In this document: piece by piece, positions 25,427 through 34,123 of the stretch
Layout of the letters: the number at the start of each line of letters is the position of its first letter
How positions within the stretch are numbered: the stretch's first letter is position 1
Assembly (NCBI GenBank): GCA_902363875.1
Contig: CABJBO010000007.1
Location: 32,718 to 96,717 of the forward strand
Source: Coriobacteriaceae bacterium
GTDB taxonomy: Bacteria > Actinomycetota > Coriobacteriia > Coriobacteriales > Coriobacteriaceae
Length of the DNA stretch: 64,000 bases
Direction: 5' to 3'
The notes under the pieces: generated by a model
Databases searched by the model: none
Seen by the model: the letters and a program-made list of their open reading frames with translations, nothing else
What the model was told of the DNA's origin: nothing
Program-made: the position numbers and the translations under genes

Positions 25427-26614
25427 ATGACCGAGCTCCAAGAACTTCGTCGCTATCGTCGCGACCTGCATCGCATTCCGGAGCTCGATTTCGATCTTCC
25501 TCAAACCATAGCCTATATCGAGGGCGTACTCGCCTCGCTTGCCTGTGAAGTGATCCATCCGTGTCCCAGCTGCGTCTGTGCTTTCTTCGACGCTGGCACG
25601 GGCACCGCGCATGCCACGGCGATTCGCGCCGATATGGACGCGCTGCCTATCGCGGAGGCGACGGGTGCGGCCTTTGCCTCGACGCATCCCGGAAAGATGC
25701 ACGCTTGCGGACACGATGGACACATGGCCATGGCACTTGCGGCGGCGACCTTTGTCGATCGCACGATTCGTGAACAGCCGGGTGCCATTAGGCGCAACGT
25801 GCTCTTTGTGTTCCAGCCTGCCGAGGAGACGACCGGTGGCGCCAAGACGGTGTGTGAGAGCGGCGTATTCGAGCGCTACGGGGCGGATCGCATCTTTGGC
25901 TTCCACGTATGGCCCGACCTGCCTGCGAAAACGTTGGCGAGCTGTTCCGGTCCGCTGCTGGCGCGCTCAAGCGAGACGCACATTCATATCCATGGCGCGA
26001 GCATCCATATCGCCAAGACCTACGGCGTTCCGGTCGAGGAATCGCATGATGCCGCGCTGGCAGCGGCCAAGTTCTTGGTTTCCGAGCGCGCGCTCATGGA
26101 CGAGTTGGGTGCCGACGAGCCCTGCATTGGTAAGTTCGGCCTGCTGCAGGCCGGCACCGTCTGCAATGCGGTGGCGGGGGAGGCCCATGTGGCTGGCAGC
26201 CTGCGCGTGTTTACGGACGGTATGTTCGACCGTGCGCGCGAGGGCGTGCGCCGCGTGTTGGACGAGGCCTGCGCCGCAACAGGCTGTACGTACGATCTCG
26301 ACTTTGCCGAGGGCTATCCGCCGGTCGATAACGACCCCGAGCTGTTCGCCCACATTGCGCCTGCCTTGTCCGAGTTGCAACTTGTGGACGAGCCGCTGCT
26401 AATCGCCGAGGATTTCGCGTTCTATCAGCGTCATCTGCCGGGCGTATTCTTCTTGCTGGGCACGGGCGTGCCGGAGGGTCAAGAAAACCCGAGCGATTCG
26501 GATGGCTGTCCCACCTATGCCATGAGCGCTCTGCATACTGATACCATGCTCTTTGACGAGGAAATCCTACTCAAAGGCCTCGATGTCTACAAACGATTGC
26601 TTGACTTGGAGTGA
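25427..26614 (+). CDS. M20D amidohydrolase, candidate N-acetyl-diaminopimelate deacetylase
   Basis: A 395-aa di-metal hydrolase. Seen: LHRIPELDFDLPQT, ADMDALPIAEATG (metal Asp), KMHACGHDGHMAMALAA (Cys/His ligands), QPAEETTGGAKTV (Glu pair) and FGFHVWPDLP. M20D members cleave N-acyl amino acids, including N-acetyl-LL-DAP in the YkuR/DapL branch. It is divergent from the riboswitch-driven lysine operon and the operon makes the acetylated intermediate, so this role is favoured by context, not proved. Start ATG 25427 behind AAAGGA. Confidence 0.75.
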   Translation: MTELQELRRYRRDLHRIPELDFDLPQTIAYIEGVLASLACEVIHPCPSCVCAFFDAGTGTAHATAIRADMDALPIAEATGAAFASTHPGKMHACGHDGHMAMALAAATFVDRTIREQPGAIRRNVLFVFQPAEETTGGAKTVCESGVFERYGADRIFGFHVWPDLPAKTLASCSGPLLARSSETHIHIHGASIHIAKTYGVPVEESHDAALAAAKFLVSERALMDELGADEPCIGKFGLLQAGTVCNAVAGEAHVAGSLRVFTDGMFDRAREGVRRVLDEACAATGCTYDLDFAEGYPPVDNDPELFAHIAPALSELQLVDEPLLIAEDFAFYQRHLPGVFFLLGTGVPEGQENPSDSDGCPTYAMSALHTDTMLFDEEILLKGLDVYKRLLDLE

Positions 26615-26616
26615 CG

Positions 26617-26940
26617 ATGGAGCGACGCCGACAATCTGCCGTTTATAGTCCCGGTGGGTGTGGATGCGGCTTGTTGCTGCTTCCGGTTATTGCTGTGAGC
26701 ATTGGCGTGATGTTTGCGCTTGCCGGACTGGCCGCGGCAGCGCTTGTGCTGTTGATTGTGGCCATTGGCGTGACGATTTGGCTCTGCCGCAATCGCGAGC
26801 GACGCCGTGCCGACGGTAAAACCAATGTCGGCTGGGTCGTATTCCTGGTCATTGCGTACCCGCTGAGTGTCAGCTACCTGGTGTTCTTCGTCCTGTTGAT
26901 GATCAGTGCCTTTACCGGGGAATCCGTCACGGTGGGTTGA
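26617..26940 (+). CDS. Small membrane protein after the M20D gene
   Basis: 107 aa with two or three membrane segments (LLLLPVIAVSIGVMFALAG, a second adjoining one and VVFLVIAYPLSVSYLVFFVL) separated by a basic loop RNRERRRADGK. Starts 2 bp after the M20D stop, so it is co-translated with it. A Gly/Cys-rich patch PGGCGCG precedes the first helix. No family recognised. Confidence 0.65.
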   Translation: MERRRQSAVYSPGGCGCGLLLLPVIAVSIGVMFALAGLAAAALVLLIVAIGVTIWLCRNRERRRADGKTNVGWVVFLVIAYPLSVSYLVFFVLLMISAFTGESVTVG

Positions 26941-27045
26941 TGCGCTGCCAGCAGACGGTCGCGCAAAATGCGTTTGCTCGGCGTTTGGATAACTGCATTG
27001 GCCGTTTACCGCAACCTTAGCCCTCAGCTAATGAATTCAAATTCA

Positions 27046-27099
27046 ATCCTTCCTACGATGTGCTGTGTGCCGGCGCGGTAGCCGGATCGTAGGAAGGAT
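27046..27099 (+). promoter_or_regulatory. Hairpin that buries the ribosome site of the lipoprotein gene
   Basis: Perfect 14-bp stem (ATCCTTCCTACGAT at 27046-27059, complement at 27086-27099). The 3' arm contains AGGAAGG, the only ribosome site for the ATG at 27105. A second GCCGGC-type stem lies in the loop. Confidence 0.65.
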
Positions 27100-27104
27100 G
27101 CATA

Positions 27105-27647
27105 ATGAAAAAGCTCGAAAACGATGCGCTGCTGAGCCGTCGCGCTGCACTTGGCGCATTCGCCACTGTTGCCTTGGGGACTGCCAGTCTTCTTGCCGGT
27201 TGCGGTAGCGATAAGGCGACCGTCGCCGAGGATGCCGGCGATGGCGTCAAGAAGGAAGAGACGAAGAAGGAAGAACAGCCTACGACTGACCTGGCTGTTG
27301 GCACGACGGTGACCACGACTGCTGGCCTTTCCGTCGTCGTCGATTCCGTTCAGCCCGGCCTCACAAATTATGACGGTTCGACCATGACGGGCATTCACGT
27401 CACGTACGTCAACAATGGCGATGAGGGCGCAGATTACAATATCTACGACTGGAAGGGCGAGGACGCCAACGGTGCGCAGCAGAACCAGGGTTATTACAGC
27501 GAGGGTTCCGATGAGCTGCAGTCTGGTACCCTTGCCGCCGGTGGCTCCGTGGCGGGCAATATCTACTTTGATGGTGACATCAAGAAGGCTCTCTATTTTG
27601 CCAACGTGTTTGATAAGTCTGCCGCTGCAAGCTGGGTGCTGGCCTAA
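27105..27647 (+). CDS. Lipoprotein with a DUF4352-like domain
   Basis: 180 aa. SRRAALGAFATVALGTASLLAGC is a lipoprotein signal with an RR pair and lipobox LLAGC. An acidic/Lys linker (EETKKEEQP) leads to a beta-sandwich-like domain AVGTTVTTTAGLSVVVDSVQ ... GIHVTYVNNG, the DUF4352 pattern seen in surface lipoproteins. Extracellular. The 5' leader hairpin suggests translational control. Followed by an HTH gene and a kinase. Confidence 0.75.
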   Translation: MKKLENDALLSRRAALGAFATVALGTASLLAGCGSDKATVAEDAGDGVKKEETKKEEQPTTDLAVGTTVTTTAGLSVVVDSVQPGLTNYDGSTMTGIHVTYVNNGDEGADYNIYDWKGEDANGAQQNQGYYSEGSDELQSGTLAAGGSVAGNIYFDGDIKKALYFANVFDKSAAASWVLA

Positions 27648-27686
27648 CATGTCGCTACCGTTGCGCCGTATGGGAGGTGAGGCCGC

Positions 27687-28109
27687 GTGCCCGATAAAAA
27701 GCTGACGGACGAGTTGCTCAACGAGCTTCTTGATGCGCCGAGTATCGATGGCTATATCAAGAAGCACGACTTTGCCGCCCCGTCGCTTTCGGATTACTTA
27801 AAGCAGTTGCTGCAAGAGAAGGGGCTCGAGCGTTCGCGCGTGGTGCGTATGGCCGACCTCAACGAGACCTTTGGCTATCAGATCTTTACCGGCTCGCGCA
27901 ATCCGAGCCGCAATAAGGTGCTGCAGATTGCCTTTGCAATGGCGCTGTCGATGAAAGAGACCAACCGCGCCCTGACGGCTGCCGGAGTGAGCGTCCTCAA
28001 CTGCAAGGACCGTCGCGATGCAATCATTATCTTTTGCATCGACCGTGGCTGTAGCCTCCAAAAGGTCAATGAAGAACTGTATCGCTTTGGCGAGGAAACT
28101 GTGAGTTAG
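27687..28109 (+). CDS. XRE-like helix-turn-helix protein
   Basis: 140 aa, start GTG 27687 behind GGGAGG. The centre (LSDYLKQLLQEKGLERSRVV then ADLNETFGYQIFTGSRNPSRNKVLQIAFAM) reads as a phage-repressor-like five-helix HTH. It lies 88 bp before a Ser/Thr kinase start; regulator and kinase may work together. DNA target unknown. Confidence 0.7.
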   Translation: MPDKKLTDELLNELLDAPSIDGYIKKHDFAAPSLSDYLKQLLQEKGLERSRVVRMADLNETFGYQIFTGSRNPSRNKVLQIAFAMALSMKETNRALTAAGVSVLNCKDRRDAIIIFCIDRGCSLQKVNEELYRFGEETVS

Positions 28110-28160
28110 TGGCCGATGGCTGAGTCGGTTGTGTCACCAGAACAACCATGCAAACGAACG

Positions 28161-28190
28161 GGGTGCGGACAACATGGGGTGTCCGCACCC
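28161..28190 (+). terminator. Hairpin between the HTH and kinase genes
   Basis: Perfect 11-bp stem GGGTGCGGACA with its complement, no T run, 7 bp before the preferred kinase start. It may slow or control read-through. Confidence 0.45.
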
Positions 28191-28196
28191 TGCGTT

Positions 28197-29609
28197 ATGA
28201 TGAACGCTATGGATACTCAGAGCCCAACATATTCCGATGACGAGCTGACTGCTTCGCTTGTCGAGCATTTGGCGTCGCTCGACCGCGATGACAGCTATCG
28301 TGTGGAGCGCGTGCTCAAGCTCTCGGATGTCGAGACGACCGAACTCGTCTATTTTGAGGGCTCTGGTGGCGGGTCTCTCGGCCCCTTTGTCCGCAAGCGC
28401 ATCGATGCTTCGGTGCAGATTGGCGGAGCTTATGAGCGCCTGTTTGCGGCCCAGCGCGCCGGTCGTCGTTTTGAGCACTTGCCCCGAATCGTCGATTGCC
28501 GCCGTGTGGGCGACGAGCTCGACGTGGTGATGGAGTATGTCGAAGGCGAGACACTCGAGGCGTTGGTGGGACGCTTGGGGGCGACGCCCGATTATGCCCG
28601 CGGGCTGTATCCCGTTTTGTGTGAAGCGGTGGGCGAGCTGCATGCTGGTTTTGCAGCTGCGGGGGAGCCGGAGGTACCGGTAATCCACCGCGACCTTAAA
28701 CCCTCGAACATCATTGTATCGGGCGTGAGGTATGCGGCCGATGCCGGCATGACCTTTTCCTCGCTGGTGATTATCGACCTGGGAATCGCGCGCGTTTGGC
28801 GCGATGGCGCCGATGCCGACACCGTCAAATTTGGCACGCGTTCTTATGCGCCGCCCGAGCAGTTTGGGTTTGGGCAGACGAGCGTCCGGAGCGATATTTA
28901 CGCGCTTGGCGCGCTGCTGTTCTTTTGCCTGACGGGAACTGACCCCAAACCGGGGCGGGACATACGTGAGCAATGCGAGTCGCACGGTATGCCAACCCCG
29001 CTTGCCGATGCGGTTTGCATGGCGATGGCGCTCGATCCGGCTAAGCGCTTTGCGAGCGCAAAGGCGCTGGGGCATGCTGCGCGTGCGGCGTATGAGCTAT
29101 GTCTCCCTGCACCGTCGCCCGCGACCTTTTCTGCTGTCAGTGTGCCCCGGGTCGTGGCGTCGCAGGTGCAGCGGGTACAGCAGCCGGTTGCCCTCACGCT
29201 TCCGGCTTCTGCAAACCGGCGTTCGATCGTCTCCCCCGTGACGTCCAAATGCGCGCGTCTGCTCTCGCGTATCCCCGAGCCCGTGGGGCGCATATGGAAC
29301 GGATGCGTCTATGCGACAACATTGTTGCTGCTGATGGGCAGCCATTTTGCGGTATTTACGCCGACGGGCGAAAACAGAAACTATCCAACGTGGTTTTTGG
29401 CACTTGAGTATTTCTTTATGGTCGATGGCTTGGTGCTGCTTATTACGTTTGGCATGCTCGACCGCCGCAGGCTTCGGCGTCGCTTTCCCGTGCTCGATCG
29501 GTATCGGGGGAGTGCTTTTGTCGAACTATGGTTCAAGGCGCTCGGGTTTATGTTTGCCGTCATGTGCGTCGTCGTTGTTATCGGCAATGCGACCGGTGTC
29601 GTCTCTTAG
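28197..29609 (+). CDS. Membrane-bound Hanks-type Ser/Thr protein kinase
   Basis: About 470 aa. Kinase domain: FVRKRIDAS (ATP Lys), VMEYVEGETLEALVG (hinge), VIHRDLKPSNIIVSG (catalytic loop), IIDLGIARV where DFG is usual (here DLG), then GTRSYAPPEQFGFGQTSVRSDIYALG. After a Pro/Ser linker come two membrane segments near the end (CVYATTLLLLMGSHFAVF, FKALGFMFAVMCVVVVIG). No PASTA repeats. ATG at 28116, 28200 or 28209 are also possible starts. Targets unknown; the HTH gene upstream is a candidate partner. Confidence 0.82.
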   Translation: MMNAMDTQSPTYSDDELTASLVEHLASLDRDDSYRVERVLKLSDVETTELVYFEGSGGGSLGPFVRKRIDASVQIGGAYERLFAAQRAGRRFEHLPRIVDCRRVGDELDVVMEYVEGETLEALVGRLGATPDYARGLYPVLCEAVGELHAGFAAAGEPEVPVIHRDLKPSNIIVSGVRYAADAGMTFSSLVIIDLGIARVWRDGADADTVKFGTRSYAPPEQFGFGQTSVRSDIYALGALLFFCLTGTDPKPGRDIREQCESHGMPTPLADAVCMAMALDPAKRFASAKALGHAARAAYELCLPAPSPATFSAVSVPRVVASQVQRVQQPVALTLPASANRRSIVSPVTSKCARLLSRIPEPVGRIWNGCVYATTLLLLMGSHFAVFTPTGENRNYPTWFLALEYFFMVDGLVLLITFGMLDRRRLRRRFPVLDRYRGSAFVELWFKALGFMFAVMCVVVVIGNATGVVS

Positions 29610-29617
29610 ATAATCGA

Positions 29618-29643
29618 AAAGGGGCCCCGCTTGGGGCCCCTTT
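29618..29643. terminator. Terminator after the kinase gene
   Basis: AAAGGGGCCCC-GCTT-GGGGCCCCTTT, perfect, T run on both strands, between convergent genes. Confidence 0.85.
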
Positions 29644-29653
29644 GCAGTTGCAC

Positions 29654-30787
29654 TTAAATACGGTTCATTTGATTGGCGACCTTGTTGTACCAGTCCTGCC
29701 ACGTGGGCGGGCAGTACTTCTTGGCGGCTGCCGGGGTAAGCGTGGAGCCATAGTTGGCGCCCAGGTAAGCAACGTGGGCGGAGACAGCCTCGCTCCAGCT
29801 GCCAAAGCTACGCCAGCCACCGCCGCGGGCACTCCAGCCCCAGGCGTTATAGGAGCCGGCGCAATAGAGGCCCTTACTGCTCTCGATGCAGGCGATAGCG
29901 GGGGACCAACGGGGATCGACGCCGGTGTTCCAGGCGGCGACGGCAAAGTTATAGCCCTGGCCTGCCATAGGGGAGCCGGCGAGGTAGTTGTCGATGCGGC
30001 TCGTCCACTCGTTAATAAACGAGTCGTAATCGGAATTGCCGCTGTTGGAGTTGTTCACCGTGGTGTCGATGGTGGTGTTGGAGTTGGTGGCCTGACTGCT
30101 GGAGTTATTGCCACTCACGCCGGTACCCGAGATCTTCTCGGCGGCAGCAGCTTTGTCGGCCTCGAGCTTAGCCAGTTCGGCGGCATTTTCCTGCTCAGCC
30201 TTTGCCTGCGCCTCGCTGCGGAGCTGCTGTGCCTGGGCTAGCGCGTCCTCGGCATTCTTTTGCTCGCCCTCGAGCTGAGACTTGGCCTGATCGAGCTCGG
30301 TTTTGTTCTGCTCGAGCTCGGTTTGCATCTTGTTAAGCTCTTCGATCTCGTCGACGCTCGAGCTCGTAATCTGGTTGGTGTATTTGCAGGTGGTGATAAA
30401 GTCACCCAAGCTCTGCGTGTTTACCAGGAAGCTCACGATGGGGCTGGTGCCCTTCTGGTACTTATACAGATCGCGCATGGCGGAGCTTGCCTTGGCCTGC
30501 TGCTCGGGTAGCTCGGCCTCAATCTTATCGATGTTCGCCTCATTGGAGTCGATCTGCTTTTGCAGATCCTCGAGCTTGGTTCGAGCGTCGTTGTAGGCGC
30601 TCGTAGCGTCCTCGATTTTTTTCTGGGCGGCGGAAAGCTGATCCTGCGTTGCCTGCGAGGCGGCATAGGCCGCGACGGGGGAGAGCATCGGCGTGGCCGT
30701 CAGCGCGACGGCGAGCGCGGCGCTCGTGATGATACGAGCCGGCTTCGACGCGATGAGCGCTGCGGTGCGATGATTCGAATGCTGCAT
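29654..30787 (-). CDS. Secreted PcsB-like coiled-coil protein with a lysozyme-like domain
   Basis: 377 aa. Signal peptide up to AAYAAS near residue 43. Residues 45-220 are a long coiled coil (KKIEDATSAYNDARTKLEDL ...) as in PcsB/RipA-type wall hydrolases that are gated by FtsEX. A Ser/Asn linker follows, then a lysozyme-like fold: GYNFAVAAWNTGVDPRWSPA, CIESSKGLYC, NAWGWSARGGGWRSFGSWSEAVSAH with the candidate catalytic Glu in CIESS. Likely cleaves peptidoglycan glycan strands at division. Start 30787 behind AGAGGG. Confidence 0.75.
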   Translation of the reverse strand: MQHSNHRTAALIASKPARIITSAALAVALTATPMLSPVAAYAASQATQDQLSAAQKKIEDATSAYNDARTKLEDLQKQIDSNEANIDKIEAELPEQQAKASSAMRDLYKYQKGTSPIVSFLVNTQSLGDFITTCKYTNQITSSSVDEIEELNKMQTELEQNKTELDQAKSQLEGEQKNAEDALAQAQQLRSEAQAKAEQENAAELAKLEADKAAAAEKISGTGVSGNNSSSQATNSNTTIDTTVNNSNSGNSDYDSFINEWTSRIDNYLAGSPMAGQGYNFAVAAWNTGVDPRWSPAIACIESSKGLYCAGSYNAWGWSARGGGWRSFGSWSEAVSAHVAYLGANYGSTLTPAAAKKYCPPTWQDWYNKVANQMNRI

Positions 30788-31209
30788 CCAGTCCCTCTGC
30801 AATCAATCGTAGGTTATTGGTCGAGCTGTATTCTACTACTGCTTTCGACCTCAACTTGAACCTTAAAGGTTCTAAAGGGTCAAGTTGAACTTGAGGCTTT
30901 GGCTTTGACCTGCAGTTATAGTGAATTGTTGAGAAACCATAGAGTTCAACTTTAACGTTACGGAACCCTGTCCGAGAGGGTTTTTGTTTATCAAAAGTCG
31001 CCTCACGTGGGGAAAGATGCAATCGGCGGCAAGAAATGAGACTTGGCGACGTCAATGCCCGGCATGGGTGTCGGGGGAGTTGCCAGGCTGTTTCGCCTCG
31101 TTTGCCATAGATACGGTGGAGCTTTGGGTGCCGGCGGCTCGGCACGCTAGAATAAATCAGTTGCACAAAGACCGCCCGTCGTGTGGGCAGTTCATGATAG
31201 GAAGTTTCC
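30788..31209. other. 422-bp divergent intergenic region
   Basis: No gene seen. It holds a cluster of TCAACTTGAA-type words between 30853 and 30960 (AACCTTAAAGGTT palindrome, TCAAGTTGAACTTGA), possible regulator sites for the wall hydrolase, and a weak hairpin AACCCT/AGGGTT with TTTTTG at 30964-30986. TAGAAT at 31149-31154 may be the -10 for the D-Asp ligase gene. Confidence 0.4.
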
Positions 31210-32466
31210 ATGGCATTGCAGTTTACAGAGCGCGAGTTTATTCCCGTGCTGCTCGGCGGCGACATCAACGCGTATTCGGTGGCGCGCGCCTTCTACGAGG
31301 AGTATCAGGTCAAGAGCCTGGTCTTTGGCAAGTATCAGACGGGCCCTGCGTATCGCAGCCAGATTATCGACTACACGCCTAACGTGGATATCGACACTAT
31401 GCCCGTGATGCTTAAGACCGTCAACGGTATCGCTCGGGCACATGCCGACAAGACGATTGTCCTGATGGGCTGCGGCGATAACTATGTTGCCCTGGTGGCT
31501 CAGGCCAAGGATGCCAACGAGCTGGCGGATAACATCGTTGCGCCTTACGCGCCCTATAGCATGCTTGAGCAGTGCCAGAAGAAGGAGATCTTCTACGAGC
31601 TGTGCGAGAAGCACGGTGTGCCCTATCCGCATACGTTTACCTTTACTGCGCAGATGCTCAACGCGCAAGGAGAGGCGCCTGCCGAGGTGCTCGACCAGAT
31701 TGACTTCCCCTACCCGATGATCCTGAAGCCTTCCGACGGCATCATGTGGTGGCAGCATGAGTTCGAGGGTCAGAAGAAGGCTTATGAGATTGCCGACCGC
31801 GCCGAGCTGGAGCAGGTTATCCGCGATTCCTATGCCAGTGGCTACACCGATGACCTGATTTTGCAGGATCGCGTGCCCGGCAACGACGAGTACATGCGTG
31901 TGCTTACCAGCTATTCCGATCGCAACGGCAAGGTTCGCATGATGTGCTTGGGTCACGTGCTGCTCGAGGAGCATCAGCCCCATGGCGTCGGTAATCACGC
32001 CTGCATCATCACCGAGCCCAATGATGAGCTTATGAGTGGCGTGCGCAAGCTGCTCGAGGACCTTCACTTTGTGGGTTATTCCAACTTTGACGTCAAGTAT
32101 GACGAGCGCGATGGCTCGTTTAAGTTCTTTGACTTCAACACCCGTCAGGGCCGCAGCAACTACTACGTAACCAACAGCGGCTTTAACGTTGCCAAGTACG
32201 TGGTGGACGAGTATGTGTTCAATCGCCCGTTTGAGCCGGAGTTTGTGACGGCGCAGGACGAGGCGCTGTGGATGGTCGTTCCCATGGGCGTCGTCGACAA
32301 GTACGTCAAGGCTCCCGAGCTGCGCGCGAAGGTACATCGTCTTGCCAAGGAGGGCAAGGGCGCCGATCCCTCGTTTATGAAGGGAGACTTTGTCTTTAAC
32401 CGCTGGTTGCGCATGTGGCACACCAAGCTGCGTCACTATAAGCTGTTCAAGACGTATTACAAGTAG
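31210..32466 (+). CDS. ATP-grasp carboxylate-amine ligase, D-aspartate ligase type
   Basis: 418 aa. ATP-grasp blocks: YPMILKPSDGIMWWQHEFEG (ATP Lys), LILQDRVPGNDEYMRVLTSY (Glu) and FDVKYDERDGSFKFFDFNTRQG (Mg acids). The N-terminal part FIPVLLGGDINAYSVARAFY matches the Enterococcus D-aspartate ligase (AslFm) group, which adds D-Asp to the side chain of the stem-peptide diamino acid. An aspartate racemase follows 84 bp later and would supply D-Asp. Cytoplasmic, acting on wall precursors. Start ATG 31210 behind AGGAAG. Confidence 0.78.
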   Translation: MALQFTEREFIPVLLGGDINAYSVARAFYEEYQVKSLVFGKYQTGPAYRSQIIDYTPNVDIDTMPVMLKTVNGIARAHADKTIVLMGCGDNYVALVAQAKDANELADNIVAPYAPYSMLEQCQKKEIFYELCEKHGVPYPHTFTFTAQMLNAQGEAPAEVLDQIDFPYPMILKPSDGIMWWQHEFEGQKKAYEIADRAELEQVIRDSYASGYTDDLILQDRVPGNDEYMRVLTSYSDRNGKVRMMCLGHVLLEEHQPHGVGNHACIITEPNDELMSGVRKLLEDLHFVGYSNFDVKYDERDGSFKFFDFNTRQGRSNYYVTNSGFNVAKYVVDEYVFNRPFEPEFVTAQDEALWMVVPMGVVDKYVKAPELRAKVHRLAKEGKGADPSFMKGDFVFNRWLRMWHTKLRHYKLFKTYYK

Positions 32467-32550
32467 ACGAGCGTGGCGCCCGTCCGGTATGTATCGGGCG
32501 GGCGCGGGTATGATACGCGCAATTGCGTGGGCGTCACCAAGGAGGCGGCG

Positions 32551-33297
32551 ATGGAAAAGCTGGGAGTTATCGGCGGCATGGGCGCCGAGGCCACGTCGTA
32601 TTACTACGACCAGGTAGTACGCCATACGGCGGCTACGTGCGACCAGGAGCATATCGACATGGTGGTGCTTTCCAAGTCGACCATGCCCGACCGCACGCTG
32701 GCCATCAAGACCGGTGAGCATACCGAGCTGCTGGCGACCATGAAGGAGTGTGCCCAGGCACTCGAGTCGCTGGGCTGCGCGCACATAGCGATTCCCTGCA
32801 ACACGTCACACTACTTCTACGACCAGATCCAGTCGTTTACGAAGGTGCCGATTATCCACATGCCGCGCGAGTCGGTGCGCTATGCTCTGGCCGGCGCGGT
32901 GATGGGGGAGTGCGAGTTCGATCCAAACCTGAGCATGCCGGCCGAGCCGGTGCGCAAGATCGGCATCATGGGCACCGACGGTACCGTGGGCGCAGGCGTC
33001 TATGGGCGCGAATGCGGGACCGCGGGCGTTGAGGTCGTCTATCCCAGCGAAAAACGTCAGGCCGACGTGATGTCGCTCATCTACGACGATGTGAAGGCCG
33101 GGCGCGAGCCCGATATGGATAAGTTCGACCGCGTGATGTGGGAGTTCGCCCGTAGCGGCTGCGACCGCGTCATCCTGGCCTGCACGGAGCTTTCGGTGTT
33201 GCAGAAGTATCGCGAGATGCCCGAGATCACCCTCGATGCGATGGATGTCCTGGTGCGCGAGTCCATCATCCGCAGCGGCGTCCCCTACCGCCTCTAG
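32551..33297 (+). CDS. Aspartate racemase
   Basis: 248 aa of the Asp/Glu racemase superfamily: LGVIGGMGAEATSYYYDQVV, first catalytic Cys in AIPCNTSHYFYDQ and second in LACTELSVL. GGMG at the start and the paired Cys favour aspartate racemase over glutamate racemase. Start ATG 32551 behind AAGGAGG. Placed after the D-Asp ligase gene, so it probably provides its substrate for peptidoglycan cross-bridges. Ten bp after its stop an IS3-type element begins. Confidence 0.82.
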   Translation: MEKLGVIGGMGAEATSYYYDQVVRHTAATCDQEHIDMVVLSKSTMPDRTLAIKTGEHTELLATMKECAQALESLGCAHIAIPCNTSHYFYDQIQSFTKVPIIHMPRESVRYALAGAVMGECEFDPNLSMPAEPVRKIGIMGTDGTVGAGVYGRECGTAGVEVVYPSEKRQADVMSLIYDDVKAGREPDMDKFDRVMWEFARSGCDRVILACTELSVLQKYREMPEITLDAMDVLVRESIIRSGVPYRL

Positions 33298-33332
33298 CTT
33301 CCGACCGGGACTGCGGACGATTTCTTGGACCG

Positions 33333-34018
33333 CTACGCGGCCCTTCCCAGCGCGGCGCGGAACTCGGCCGGCGTGCGGCCGCCGAGCGCATCGCTGCGCC
33401 TCTCCGTATTGTAGCGGCCGATCCAGGCCCCGAGCTCCTCGATGAAGCGGGCGGGGGCCCAGCCCGACCAGTCCCTGCCGTGCCAGAACTCCCTCTTGAG
33501 CAGGCCGAAGAAGCCCTCCATCGCGGCGTTGTCCGGGCTGCAGCCCTTGGCGGACATGCTCCTGGTGAGGTCGTTGTCCTCGCAGATCGAGATCCAGCCG
33601 GGCCAGCGGTAGTGGCCGCCGCGGTCGGAGTGGATGACGGGGCGCTCGCCGGGCGCCAGCCGGGCGCAGGCGTCCTCGAGCGTCGAGTTGGCGAGCGCGG
33701 CGTCCGGTCTCTCGCCGGCCCTCCACGCCACGACCGAGGAGTCGAAGCAGTCCCTGATGGCCGACAGGTAGACCTTCCTGCCGGAGGGCAGCCTGAACTC
33801 GGTGATGTCGGTGAGCCACAGGAAGTTCGGCAGGGCCGAGCGGAAGTCGCGGCGCACGAGGTTCGGCGGGGCCGGCGTCGGCTCGCCCGCATAGGAGCTG
33901 TAGGGCCTCCTCTTCCTCCTCATCCACCTGGGGACCAGGCCCTCCTCGCGCATGATGCGGAGGACGACCTTCTCCGAGGCGCGCACGGGCTCGTCGAGCT
34001 CGCGCAGGCGCGCCGTCA
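33333..34018 (-). pseudogene. IS3-family transposase, C-terminal fragment (DDE catalytic domain)
   Basis: Carries the whole catalytic core: FLWLTDITEF (first Asp), PVIHSDRGGHY (second Asp), and DNAAMEGFFGLLKREFW (Glu), preceded by the IS3 helix block SEKVVLRIMREEGLVPRW. The frame is open into the IS21 end but lacks its own start. Removing the insert plus one CGTCA copy joins it in frame to the piece at 36309-36839. Confidence 0.85.
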
Positions 34019-34123
34019 TGTTAGCGTCAATATAATTTTCACCATTTTCACCAACGTATTTTCGCCAATCGCGCCAACGCGGATGTGCCGGATTCGCCAA
34101 CGCGGATGCGCCGCTTTCGGCGT

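Noticed and set aside
30788-31100. c-di-AMP (ydaO) riboswitch before the wall hydrolase
   Set aside because: Often found before wall hydrolases in actinobacteria, but the conserved GGGGGAC/CGGGG blocks are not visible here.
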